Shown here piece after piece: positions 1 to 8,181 of a stretch of DNA of 43,345 nt. This stretch comes from Pseudomonadota bacterium (GTDB lineage: Bacteria > Pseudomonadota > Alphaproteobacteria > Rhizobiales > Rhizobiaceae), in assembly GCA_023390055.1 (NCBI GenBank), contig JAEWDP010000090.1, positions 1-43,345 on the forward strand, read 5' to 3'. The stretch's first letter is position 1, and each line of letters begins with the position of its first letter. A program made the translations under genes and the position numbers. The notes below the pieces were generated by a model that did no database searches, was not told where the DNA came from, and saw only the letters and a list, made by a program, of their open reading frames with translations.

Positions 1-171
1 GTTGGAGGCTCGGGCAACTTCGAGAACTCTCCGACGAATATCGGCGCGTACTCCCTTCTCGCCTGAGAGGGCTCGCGAGACCGTACTGAGTGATACGCCG
101 ACCTTGTCTGCGATGTCCTCAAGTCGGACCCGGCGAGGTTGCTTTCCCCGCTTGCCGGTCGTTGCCCTCAT
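1..171 (-). CDS. LacI-family transcriptional regulator, N-terminal part
   Basis: This is the 5' end of a minus-strand gene cut by the window edge; 57 codons are visible. The translation opens with a basic stretch (MRATTGKRGK) followed by the LacI DNA-binding signature: RLEDIADKVGVS, then STVSRALSG at about residues 29-37, then VRADIRRRVLEVA. This is the usual helix-turn-helix plus hinge entry of the family. The effector-binding domain lies outside the window. The ATG at 171 is preceded by an AGGGAAAGG-type ribosome binding site. It diverges from the uronyl hydrolase operon starting at 280, so it is the obvious candidate repressor for it. That role, and the ligand, are inferred from position only. 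Confidence 0.9.
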   Translation of the reverse strand, partial: MRATTGKRGKQPRRVRLEDIADKVGVSLSTVSRALSGEKGVRADIRRRVLEVARASN

Positions 172-279
172 TGGATCACCTTTCCCTCGAGACAGACTGC
201 AAAAAATTTTCAGATTGCGCAAGAGGTTTTCAGATGCTTTCATCCGCTTTGGCTTGATTGCCGTCATGGAGGAGACTGC
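172..279. promoter_or_regulatory. Divergent promoter region with direct repeat
   Basis: This gap separates the LacI-type gene from the uronyl hydrolase gene. It contains the 9-mer TTTTCAGAT twice, at 207-215 and 227-235. The offset is exactly 20 bp, about two helical turns. The first copy overlaps an AAAATTTT core at 203-210. The ribosome binding site GGAGGAG (268-274) belongs to the gene starting at 280. The repeat is seen directly; its role as an operator for the adjacent regulator is inference. Confidence 0.45.
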
Positions 280-1362
280 ATGTATCGTTCGCAAACGGAG
301 ATCCATGACAAGCTTGATCTCCTGGTGTCGGGAATGATTGGCTTGCGTCACGACGGCCACTTCCATGAACCAAATCTTGATGGGACCGCGGGCGACTATA
401 TTTCGTTTGACAGTTGGGAATGGCCGCAAGGTGTCGGATTATACGGCCTGGTCCGTCTTTGGCAGTTCACCGGTCGGGCTGACCTGCGGACCCTGATTGA
501 AAACTGGTATGTCGAGCGGTTTGAGGCGGGCCTCCCCGCGCTTAACGTCAACACGACAGCCCCAATGCTCGCTCTTTCTGTCTTGTGGCGCGACACGCGC
601 GACCCGCGTTTCGAAAAGCCGCTGAACGACTGGGCAGACAGCGTTGTGCGTGAGCTGGGCCGAACTAGAGAAGGTGGTTTCGAACATCATGTATCCGACA
701 AGATCAACGGTGGCGAGCTGTGGGACGATACCCTCTACATGGTAGCGCTCTTTCTCGCATCCTATGGCCAGGCATGTGGTCGCCAGGGACTGGTTGATGA
801 GGCGGCGCGACAATTCCTCGTTCATGCGCGTTACCTGGCCGATACACGGACTGGCCTGTGGTTTCACGGATGGACTTTCAATGGCCGACACAACTTTGCC
901 GGTGCACTGTGGGCTCGTGGAAATGCGTGGGTAACCGCGGGGATACTGGATCTGTTTGATCTGGCCGAGATGCCGAAACCGGTGAAAGATTACCTTCTTG
1001 GGGTCCTGGTTGCGCAAGTTGATGCTCTCCTGCCCCTGCAAACACAGTCCGGCGCCTGGAGGACGCTACTCGATGACCCTTCCTCCTACGAGGAGATCTC
1101 TGCCACGGCCGGTATCGGTTATGGCCTTCTCAAGGGTTATCGCCTTGGTCTCGGCTCTTCGAAGTGGCGGGTCGCTGGTCTGCGGGCAGTTGAATCAGTG
1201 ATGCGCAATATTGACGAGGACGGGACAGTTTTGAACGTTTCCTACGGTACCCGTATGGGACATGATCTGCAGTTTTATCGCGACATTCCGATTCAGCCGA
1301 CAGGTTACGGTCAGGCGCTATCAATTCTATGCCTCTCAGAGGCGCTTCGCGCGATCGATTAA
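280..1362 (+). CDS. Unsaturated uronyl hydrolase, GH88/GH105 (YteR-like)
   Basis: This 360-residue protein is of the length usual for GH105 unsaturated rhamnogalacturonyl hydrolases (YteR/RhiN type). These enzymes hydrate the C4-C5 double bond of the unsaturated uronate that lyases leave at an oligosaccharide end, releasing 5-keto-4-deoxyuronate. Visible family motifs are WEWPQGVGLYGL near residues 46-57, ELWDDTLYM at about 146-154 with the Asp pair expected to hold the catalytic acid, and LWARGNAW at 210-217. There is no signal peptide, so it acts in the cytoplasm. The reading frame stays open to 139, but the ATG at 280 has GGAGGAG five bases upstream. It lies 13 bp before kduI. Specificity for rhamnogalacturonan, ulvan or another polyuronate cannot be read from the sequence. 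Confidence 0.88.
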   Translation: MYRSQTEIHDKLDLLVSGMIGLRHDGHFHEPNLDGTAGDYISFDSWEWPQGVGLYGLVRLWQFTGRADLRTLIENWYVERFEAGLPALNVNTTAPMLALSVLWRDTRDPRFEKPLNDWADSVVRELGRTREGGFEHHVSDKINGGELWDDTLYMVALFLASYGQACGRQGLVDEAARQFLVHARYLADTRTGLWFHGWTFNGRHNFAGALWARGNAWVTAGILDLFDLAEMPKPVKDYLLGVLVAQVDALLPLQTQSGAWRTLLDDPSSYEEISATAGIGYGLLKGYRLGLGSSKWRVAGLRAVESVMRNIDEDGTVLNVSYGTRMGHDLQFYRDIPIQPTGYGQALSILCLSEALRAID

Positions 1363-1375
1363 GGAGTTCAGGCAC

Positions 1376-2212
1376 ATGGCGATGCGAGTGTTTTTTGGTG
1401 CAGGACCTGAAGATGTCAAAGGCTATGATACCGCTCGCCTGCGCTCCGAGTTCCTCATTGAGGATCTCTTCCAGGTCGATTGCGTCAGTTTTGCTTATAC
1501 GCACGTCGATCGTCTTATCCTGGGGGGTGCTATACCGCAGTCGCAACCGCTGAGCTTCGGTTCAGGTAAAGAAATAGGCACCGAACATCTCTTGTCTGCT
1601 CGGGAGATGGGGATCGCCAACCTCGGGGGTGATGGTGTTGTCACCGTCGACCTGCAGACCTTCGAACTGGGCAACCGCGATGTGCTTTATGTCGGGCGCG
1701 GTGCGAAGAAGATCACACTGGCCAGCGCCTCGTCAGGATCGCCGGCGCGCTTTTATATGAATTCTGTCCCGGCCGGCCGCGATTTTCCACACCGGTTGAT
1801 CACCCGGGAGCAATCCACGCCGCTCGATCTTGGTGAAGCGAACCGCTCGAGCAGGCGCCAGCTGAGAATGTACATACATCCGCAGGTATCTCCTTCCTGC
1901 CTTCTACTGATGGGGATCACTGACCTTGCTGAGGGAAGTGTCTGGAATACAATGCCACCGCATCTGCATGAGCGCCGGATGGAAGCTTACTGTTATTTCG
2001 ATCTCGCTCCGGAAGAGAGGGTTATTCACCTAATGGGACGGCCGGAGGAGACACGGCATCTGGTCGTAGCAAGTGGAGATGCGGTGCTGTCACCAGCCTG
2101 GTCCATACATATGGGTGCCGGCACCGCGCCTTACGCGTTTGTATGGGGCATGACGGGTGAGAATCAGGTGTATGAAGATGTCGCTCCGGTGGCCGTGGCG
2201 GACCTGAAATGA
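1376..2212 (+). CDS. kduI: 5-dehydro-4-deoxy-D-glucuronate isomerase
   Basis: KduI converts 5-keto-4-deoxyuronate (the uronyl hydrolase product) to 3-deoxy-D-glycero-2,5-hexodiulosonate, the entry to 2-keto-3-deoxygluconate. The 278-residue length equals that of the E. coli enzyme. The cupin metal ligands known for E. coli KduI (His196, His198, Glu203, His245) fall at the same residue numbers here, in PHLHERRMEAY and WSIHMG. The start at 1376 is set by AAGGAG at 1361-1366; a second in-frame ATG follows at 1382. The gene ends in an ATGA overlap with the next gene, which implies translational coupling. KduD is not in the window. Confidence 0.96.
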   Translation: MAMRVFFGAGPEDVKGYDTARLRSEFLIEDLFQVDCVSFAYTHVDRLILGGAIPQSQPLSFGSGKEIGTEHLLSAREMGIANLGGDGVVTVDLQTFELGNRDVLYVGRGAKKITLASASSGSPARFYMNSVPAGRDFPHRLITREQSTPLDLGEANRSSRRQLRMYIHPQVSPSCLLLMGITDLAEGSVWNTMPPHLHERRMEAYCYFDLAPEERVIHLMGRPEETRHLVVASGDAVLSPAWSIHMGAGTAPYAFVWGMTGENQVYEDVAPVAVADLK

Positions 2213-4683
2213 AGGCTCAAGCTCATTGGATGCACAAATCACTGAATCCTGGTGAAGCCGTTTGCTATTGGCAAATTGGGACCACGACTGAGGATCGGTT
2301 TGATGTGGTGGACTCTCCCATGAAAGGTGAGATGGATCCGTTCTTCTTCCTGACCAAGGTCAAGAATTTCATCCCGCATGAGTATCCATGTCGGACGGCC
2401 TTCGCCGATGTCCACCGAAACAGGAGGCCTGACGTTCGCGGAAAATTTGATGGCACACGCTGGTGGATGCCATTTGGTTCTCCGCGCCTAGACCTTTCGG
2501 GCTTCTGGTTTCGTCCGACCAGGCTTGCCACCTGGGCTCGAACCTACATCCATACGGATGCCGCTTGCGATGCCAGGTTCCGCCTTGGTACTTGTGGCGG
2601 TGCCGTAATCTGGCATGGTCATCAAGAAATCGGCTGGATGGCACCTTACAGTCGTAATCTTGAAGCGAAACAGGACTTCCAATTGCAGCTATCGGCCGGC
2701 TTTAACGAAGTGATCATCTTTTTTGACGATCTGGCCGAGCGGGATACCCGTTATCTATTTCAGTTTGATTATCTGTCGGGATCGAACGTGAATGTTGCGT
2801 TGCCCATCCCGGTTACGGGCGCCGTAGCGGAAGGTTTAGAAGCTACGCTTGAGGGCATGTATTTCGACCGGGCACATTATCTGACGGGCGATATCAGGCT
2901 GTGCCTCACCAATCCACTTCCAGTGGAGACGAAGGTTAACGTTGCGGTCGAGGGTGATTTCATGTCGACTGAGCGGTTCGACTACGATTACACGCTTCCA
3001 GCGGGCGCTGAGAGATTGCGGGTTGGAGCCTCCGGTGATGCACCCGCTGACTTTCGCCATTTTCGTGTGACCATGAATGTGGATGGCTTTTCCGTCTCCA
3101 GGTCGATTGGTGTGGAAATCTGTCATGTCGAGCGACAGGGTGAAGCTTCCGCGGATCAAAACCTGCGCATCCAGGAAGTCCTTGACGAGGTGTCGGAGCA
3201 TTCCGAGAGGGACACCGTTCGTGCCTTCGCCCGACTCGCAAGTGGCCGGGCTGGGGCAGATACGGATGCGATGATCGACGAGATCCTACCATCGATCGTG
3301 GATTGTCACGATTGCGCGGATTTTTCGCTTGTTCCACTCATCTGGTCCCGCATGGTCTGGGGCGAGGTGATTGGTGAGGAAACCCGGTCTCGCATTGATC
3401 GTGCTATCCTGAGCTATCGGTACTGGATGGATGAGCCTGGCAATGATGTCCAATGGTACTTTTCTGAGAACCACGCCTTGCTGTTTCATTCCTCCGCGTA
3501 TCTTGCAGGGCAGCTTTTTCCGCAATCAGTCTTTGTACGCTCCGGTCGAAAGGGACTGGAGCAGTCGAAGGTGGGAGCGCAGCGTGTTCGGAAATGGCTA
3601 GATCATTTCGAAGCATTCGAAATGGCGGAGTTTAATTCCGCACCGTACTTTCCGATTGATCTAAAGGGATTGACCGCGCTGGCGGCCCTTTCTCCGGATG
3701 AGGATATCGCAGTCCGTGCGAAGGCCGGAATCGTGAGACTTTGTGAAATAATCGCGCGTTCTGCTCATCATGGCATGGTCACGGCTGCTCAGGGACGCTC
3801 TTATGAACATACTCTCTGTGCAGGCCGTTCATTGGAACTTTCAGGGCTTGCTCGCCTCCTTTGGGGGAAGGGTTGGTTCGGCCGTCGCTTCCATGCGCTT
3901 CCGCAACTTGCCATTTGCATGCGTGACCACGCGCTTGAGATCCCGGTTGGATTGAACGCAATAGCCAATCATGAGCAGGATAGACATCAGGAGTGGCGCT
4001 TCGCACAGGGCGAGAACAATTTCGCGGCCCTTTACCACTACAAAGGCAGGCACTTCGCCATGGGCTCTGCCGTCTACTACCGGTGGAACGAATGGGGATA
4101 TCAGGAAACCGTCATTCATTTGCGGATCGGCACGGCGCCGGAAGCGACGGTGTGGATCAACCATCCGGGAGAAGCAATGCAGCTTGGCTACGCTCGCCCA
4201 TCCTATTGGGGTGGCTGTGGCACGATCCCCCGGATCCAACAGTATCGTGGTCTGGCCTATTTGTACTTCCAACTGAAGCCGGAGCAGCCGAGTTTTTCCC
4301 ATGCGTGGTTTCCACAGACGGTATTCGACGAAGCGCGGGTCGTGGGTAGGCTCGCTGTTGGCCGTTCAGGGGGCGGCGCCGTTCTATTGATGGGTGATCG
4401 CAATTTCGTGCCTGTCGTCGAGGGCCCATCTGCTGGCAATGAATTGCGCCAGCACGGCCACGCCATGCAATGGATTGTCCGGGTCTGTGAAGCTTCGGAG
4501 CTCAATGAGGTTGAAAACCGCTTTGGCGAACTTTGTGCCATGGAAGACGGTGACGGTATGATCCGCATTGTGGATCCGGAATATGGTGACGTTCTCTTTC
4601 ATGCGGATGGAACAGTGCAGGCGGAAGGGCGCCGAATAACGCGGAGTGACTATGTGGTCGCGGGTGACGTGGCTATGCTTTAG
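2209..4683 (+). CDS. Uncharacterised 824-residue protein, candidate carbohydrate-active enzyme
   Basis: I do not recognise a named family. There is no signal peptide or membrane segment, so it should be cytoplasmic. Composition suggests three parts. Residues 1 to about 320 are beta-rich (for example GTCGGAVIWHG near 130). Residues about 330-600 are helix-rich and include NDVQWYFSENHALLFHSS near 410-428 and AAQGRSYEHTLC near 526-537. Residues about 600-824 are beta-rich again, starting with NNFAALYHYKGRHFAMGS. This order resembles polysaccharide lyases and hydrolases with an alpha/alpha toroid followed by a beta-sandwich, and the conserved-looking Asn-His and Tyr-containing stretches would suit that. 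It overlaps kduI by ATGA and precedes the sugar importer, so action on the imported oligosaccharide is likely. The enzymatic assignment is inference; no catalytic residue is established. Confidence 0.85.
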   Translation: MKAQAHWMHKSLNPGEAVCYWQIGTTTEDRFDVVDSPMKGEMDPFFFLTKVKNFIPHEYPCRTAFADVHRNRRPDVRGKFDGTRWWMPFGSPRLDLSGFWFRPTRLATWARTYIHTDAACDARFRLGTCGGAVIWHGHQEIGWMAPYSRNLEAKQDFQLQLSAGFNEVIIFFDDLAERDTRYLFQFDYLSGSNVNVALPIPVTGAVAEGLEATLEGMYFDRAHYLTGDIRLCLTNPLPVETKVNVAVEGDFMSTERFDYDYTLPAGAERLRVGASGDAPADFRHFRVTMNVDGFSVSRSIGVEICHVERQGEASADQNLRIQEVLDEVSEHSERDTVRAFARLASGRAGADTDAMIDEILPSIVDCHDCADFSLVPLIWSRMVWGEVIGEETRSRIDRAILSYRYWMDEPGNDVQWYFSENHALLFHSSAYLAGQLFPQSVFVRSGRKGLEQSKVGAQRVRKWLDHFEAFEMAEFNSAPYFPIDLKGLTALAALSPDEDIAVRAKAGIVRLCEIIARSAHHGMVTAAQGRSYEHTLCAGRSLELSGLARLLWGKGWFGRRFHALPQLAICMRDHALEIPVGLNAIANHEQDRHQEWRFAQGENNFAALYHYKGRHFAMGSAVYYRWNEWGYQETVIHLRIGTAPEATVWINHPGEAMQLGYARPSYWGGCGTIPRIQQYRGLAYLYFQLKPEQPSFSHAWFPQTVFDEARVVGRLAVGRSGGGAVLLMGDRNFVPVVEGPSAGNELRQHGHAMQWIVRVCEASELNEVENRFGELCAMEDGDGMIRIVDPEYGDVLFHADGTVQAEGRRITRSDYVVAGDVAML

Positions 4684-4696
4684 CCTTAGATCCAAC

Positions 4697-4715
4697 GGAC
4701 GGAGGAGGCCCGTCC
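4697..4715 (+). other. Short stem-loop before the binding-protein gene
   Basis: GGACGG (4697-4702) pairs with CCGTCC (4710-4715) across a seven-base purine-rich loop, followed by a run of six A. The loop sequence GGAGG and the real Shine-Dalgarno ACGGAGGAAG (from 4721) are near copies of each other. The stem may tune translation or protect the binding-protein message. This is weak evidence. Confidence 0.3.
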
Positions 4716-4734
4716 AAAAAACGGAGGAAGTAGC

Positions 4735-6003
4735 ATGAAGACCAAATCCATTATTGCGGGTATTGCCATTGCACTGTTGTCCACGACAGCTGCAACTGCC
4801 GGTGATGTTCGGATCATGTGGTATTCCGATGGTGTGGAAGGTGAGGTTATGAAGGACCTTGTCGACCGGTTCATGGAAGAAAATCCAGAGATCAATGTGA
4901 TCCTTGATAATGTTGCCTACAGTGTCATCAAGGAGCAGCTGCCTGTGCAGCTCGAAGCTGGGAATGGGCCCGACATCGCTCGGGTTACGGCGATCAAGGA
5001 TCTCAGCAAACATTGGCTCGATCTTCGTCCGTTAGTCAAGGATCCTGCCTACTGGGACGAGAATTTCGGTGACAAGGCTGATTGGATGCGGCCGGATGGA
5101 TCTGACCAGATCTCAGGATTCATGACACAGCTCACCCTGACTGGCGGTTTTGCCAACAAGACGCTCTTCGAGCAGGCTGGTGTTGAGATACCGGGACCCG
5201 GGGCGACCTGGGAGGATTGGGCCGAAGCGAGCAAGAAGGTGGCTGAAAGCCAGCAGGTTCCCTTTCCGATGGCGATCGACAGATCAGGGCATCGGATTAC
5301 GGCCCCGATGCTCTCCTATGGTGCCAACTATATCGGAGCGGATGGAAAACCTGCGCCGCTGGATGACGGAGCCAAGGAGTTCCTGACAAAGTTCGTTGGA
5401 TGGGTTGAAGATGGCACGTTCGCGAAGGACGTTTGGGTTTCTGCTGCCGGTAACACCTACCGGGCCGCTGCAGATGATTTCATAAACGGCCAGCTCGCCT
5501 TCTACTATTCCGGATCCTGGCAGATAGCGAACCTCGCGACCAAGATCGAAAACAATTTTGATTGGATTGCGACGGGTAGCCCCTGTGGTCCCGTTGCCTG
5601 CACCGGAATGCCGGGTGGTGCGGCACTGGTCGCAGTCAAATATACCAAGAATCCGAAAGACGTTGCAATATTCATGGACTGGATGGCCCAGGAGGAGATT
5701 GTCAAGGAATTCTCCGAGAGGACGCTCTTTCTGCCTGCACACAAGGGAGTCGTGGACACGGGAGGACTGGACTTCCAGACGGACAATGAATCGGCGAAGG
5801 CTTCTCTCGAGACTTTCGTGGAAGCATCCAAGGCGACCTCGGACAGCGCACTCAAGCTACCAGCCTGGCGCTGGGCTGATACTGTTTATGCCGCGATCGT
5901 AACGCGCATAGGTCAGACACTGGCGGGAGAACTTGGCACCGACGACGCGTTTGCCCGTATCGATGCTGATATTGCCCAGAAGGTAGAGGATTCCGGACTC
6001 TGA
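4735..6003 (+). CDS. Carbohydrate ABC transporter substrate-binding protein (family 1)
   Basis: The 422-residue product begins with a Sec-type signal peptide: basic MKTK, a hydrophobic core, and a likely cleavage after ATA at residue 22. The mature protein starts GDVRIMWYSDGVEGEVMKDLVDRF, the usual opening of MalE/UgpB-type (family 1) binding proteins. Motifs typical of the family follow: NGPDIARVTAI near 80, and the aromatic-rich FYYSGSWQIANL in the C-terminal lobe near 255. It captures the sugar in the periplasm for the two permeases downstream. GGAGGAAG lies at 4723-4730 before the ATG. The ligand is unknown; the upstream uronyl hydrolase and KduI suggest a uronate-containing oligosaccharide. 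Confidence 0.93.
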   Translation: MKTKSIIAGIAIALLSTTAATAGDVRIMWYSDGVEGEVMKDLVDRFMEENPEINVILDNVAYSVIKEQLPVQLEAGNGPDIARVTAIKDLSKHWLDLRPLVKDPAYWDENFGDKADWMRPDGSDQISGFMTQLTLTGGFANKTLFEQAGVEIPGPGATWEDWAEASKKVAESQQVPFPMAIDRSGHRITAPMLSYGANYIGADGKPAPLDDGAKEFLTKFVGWVEDGTFAKDVWVSAAGNTYRAAADDFINGQLAFYYSGSWQIANLATKIENNFDWIATGSPCGPVACTGMPGGAALVAVKYTKNPKDVAIFMDWMAQEEIVKEFSERTLFLPAHKGVVDTGGLDFQTDNESAKASLETFVEASKATSDSALKLPAWRWADTVYAAIVTRIGQTLAGELGTDDAFARIDADIAQKVEDSGL

Positions 6004-6020
6004 CTGCAGACCTGAACTTG

Positions 6021-6053
6021 TCGACAGTTCTCCCAGATTTGGAGGACTGTCGA
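6021..6053 (+). other. Intercistronic hairpin between binding protein and permease
   Basis: The left arm TCGACAGTTCTCC (6021-6033) pairs with GGAGGACTGTCGA (6041-6053) over a seven-base loop. All 13 pairs form, with one G-U wobble. No T-run follows, so it is unlikely to be a full terminator. In many sugar ABC operons a hairpin here stabilises the upstream binding-protein mRNA and lowers permease expression; that role is inferred. Confidence 0.65.
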
Positions 6054-6087
6054 TCCTTGATCCGATCATTGAAGCCGGAGAATCCGA

Positions 6088-7119
6088 ATGACGACACCAG
6101 CTGCTGCTCCACCAGTATCTCGCAGCCGCATAGGCGAACTCATTTTTGTGCCGGTCCGCTTCACAATGGGGTTGATCGACAGACCGCTACGAGCACTCCA
6201 GAAGGTTGCCGGCATCTCGGGCATGGCCGCCTTCTTCCTGGCGCCCAACATGTTGATCTTTGGCATTTTCGTGTTGCTTCCGCTTGCCATCAATCTTGTT
6301 TACTCAATGACCGGGGGCACACCATTCTTTCTTCATGATCGCAGCTTCGTCGGCCTGGACCAGTACACTCGTCTTTTCAATTGCACGAATTATCTCGACC
6401 CCATGTCCTGTCAGGAGGATGCCTTCTGGACCGCGGTCGGCAACACTGGCTGGTTCGTCGCGCTCCAGGTGACACTGATGATACTGGCGGCATTGATTAC
6501 CGCACTGATCCTCAACCGAAAACTGCGCGCTCGTTCGTTCTGGCGCGCAGTCTTCTTCTTTCCCGTACTGTTGTCGCCGGTTGTCGTTGGTCTGATCTGG
6601 AAATGGATCCTGCAGCGACAGGGCTTGCTGAATTTTGCCCTCTTTGAGATGGGGCTTGAGCCGCACAACTGGCTTACTGACAGGGCTTGGGCATTTGCTG
6701 CAGCCGTTGGCGTATCCATATGGGCACATATGGGGTTCTACGCACTGATACTGCTTGCAGGACTTCAGGCGATCCCAAAAGATCTCTACGAGGCGGCAGA
6801 AATGGACGGGACCAGGACTGCGCGCGTCTTTTGGCGCATTACGCTACCCCTGCTTATGCCCAATCTCCTTGTCGTCGTTGTTCTCGCCCTCATCAGGGCG
6901 GTTCAGGTGTTTGACGAAGTTTTTGTTCTTACTGGCGGCGGGCCTGGTACAAGTACCCTGTTTCTTACCCAGTATATTTACGAAACCGGGTTTGCATCAC
7001 AGTTGCGAAATCCCGGCCTCGCAGCTGCCGCCTCGATATTGATGGGATTGGTTCTCATTGTCCTCACCTTGTTCCAACTGGCTGTCGGGCGACGTGCGGA
7101 AGGCAAGGAGAAACGTTGA
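6088..7119 (+). CDS. Sugar ABC transporter permease, MalF/UgpA type
   Basis: This 343-residue inner-membrane protein has a cytoplasmic N-terminal tail of about 45 residues and then six or so hydrophobic segments, starting with AAFFLAPNMLIFGIFVLLPLAI near 48-70. The permease EAA loop that contacts the ATPase is clear at about 235-260 (YEAAEMDGTRTARVFWRITL). It forms the channel with the next gene product. The start ATG follows GCCGGAG after the intercistronic hairpin. It overlaps the next gene as TGATG. The family (binding-protein-dependent transport inner membrane component, CUT1 group) is secure; the substrate is not. Confidence 0.93.
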   Translation: MTTPAAAPPVSRSRIGELIFVPVRFTMGLIDRPLRALQKVAGISGMAAFFLAPNMLIFGIFVLLPLAINLVYSMTGGTPFFLHDRSFVGLDQYTRLFNCTNYLDPMSCQEDAFWTAVGNTGWFVALQVTLMILAALITALILNRKLRARSFWRAVFFFPVLLSPVVVGLIWKWILQRQGLLNFALFEMGLEPHNWLTDRAWAFAAAVGVSIWAHMGFYALILLAGLQAIPKDLYEAAEMDGTRTARVFWRITLPLLMPNLLVVVVLALIRAVQVFDEVFVLTGGGPGTSTLFLTQYIYETGFASQLRNPGLAAAASILMGLVLIVLTLFQLAVGRRAEGKEKR

Positions 7120-8171
7120 TGGCGACGATCGCAACATTCATCTTTCGTCGGCGCGGTGGGAAGGCGTGGCACTGGAGCGACATTGTCACCTGGGTGTGGC
7201 TTGTCGGAGGATTGTTCCTGATGTTCGGGCCGGCTGTGTGGCTCGGTTTTTCATCGTTTAAGACTCCCGCCTCGCTCGCGGAGTTTCCACCGACAATCTT
7301 GCCTTATGTTACGCAGGAAGTTGTCGTGGAGGGTTATGAAAAGCCATTGGAGCTCTACGAGGCAACCTTGCCGGACGGAACAACGAAGACGTTGGCTGAG
7401 GTGCGGCGGATTGGTATCGTCAGCCAGATGGTTGATCCATCCTATCCAGACGAGATTATCAAGATTAATATCAAGGACCGGCAGCCATCGCGGATGATGG
7501 CTTTTGCAACGGAAAATTACAGCCAGCCATTCCTCCACTTCGACTTTTTTCAGTACCTGTGGAACTCGGTTTTTGTGACGGTAATGGCGACGATGATAAC
7601 GTTGCTGGTTAACTCAATGGCCGCGTTCGCACTTTCCAAATATGAGTTTCGGGGCCGCAATTTTGCCATGCTCGTTATTCTTGCAACGTTGATGATACCG
7701 CTGTCGGTCATCATGGTGCCCCTCTATTCCATTGTATCGTCCTTGGGTCTTTTCAATAATCTATGGGGTGTGATCCTTCCGACGGTGGCAACACCGACAG
7801 GTGTGTTCATCTTGAGGCAGTACATGCTGACAATTCCGGATGAACTTATTGACGCCGCTCGCATGGACAAGGCGTCGGAGTGGCAGATTTACTGGCGCAT
7901 CGTCCTTCCACTTGCGGCTCCTGCCCTGGCGGTTCTGGCGATTTTCTCCGTTGTCTGGCGGTGGAACGATTTTCTTTGGCCATTGATCGTGCTTTCCCGA
8001 AGGGAACTTTACACACTTCAAGTCGGCCTGAGCATTTATGCTGGAGAGCTGAATGTTCAGTGGCACTTCATCCTTGCAATGACGGTGGTAACGATGATCC
8101 CGGTCGTTTTGGTGTTCATCTTCCTCCAGCGTTTCATAACAACTGGTATTGCGGGTACCGGGCTGAAATAG
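7119..8171 (+). CDS. Sugar ABC transporter permease, MalG/UgpE type
   Basis: The 350-residue partner permease has hydrophobic segments near 25-50 and in the C-terminal two thirds. The EAA loop is at about 245-270 (DAARMDKASEWQIYWRIVLPL). Between the first membrane segment and the rest there is a long hydrophilic stretch (about residues 55-130, including KPLELYEATLPDGTTKT). This is longer than in MalG and probably forms a periplasmic domain. I start at the ATG at 7119, which shares its A with the preceding stop codon. A TTG one codon earlier is also possible because AAGGAG lies at 7103-7108. It is co-transcribed with the ATPase gene. Confidence 0.93.
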   Translation: MATIATFIFRRRGGKAWHWSDIVTWVWLVGGLFLMFGPAVWLGFSSFKTPASLAEFPPTILPYVTQEVVVEGYEKPLELYEATLPDGTTKTLAEVRRIGIVSQMVDPSYPDEIIKINIKDRQPSRMMAFATENYSQPFLHFDFFQYLWNSVFVTVMATMITLLVNSMAAFALSKYEFRGRNFAMLVILATLMIPLSVIMVPLYSIVSSLGLFNNLWGVILPTVATPTGVFILRQYMLTIPDELIDAARMDKASEWQIYWRIVLPLAAPALAVLAIFSVVWRWNDFLWPLIVLSRRELYTLQVGLSIYAGELNVQWHFILAMTVVTMIPVVLVFIFLQRFITTGIAGTGLK

Positions 8172-8181
8172 GAACTAGTCG

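Noticed and set aside
439..1041. 200-codon open frame on the minus strand
   Set aside because: It is antisense to the uronyl hydrolase gene and its translation shows no family signature.
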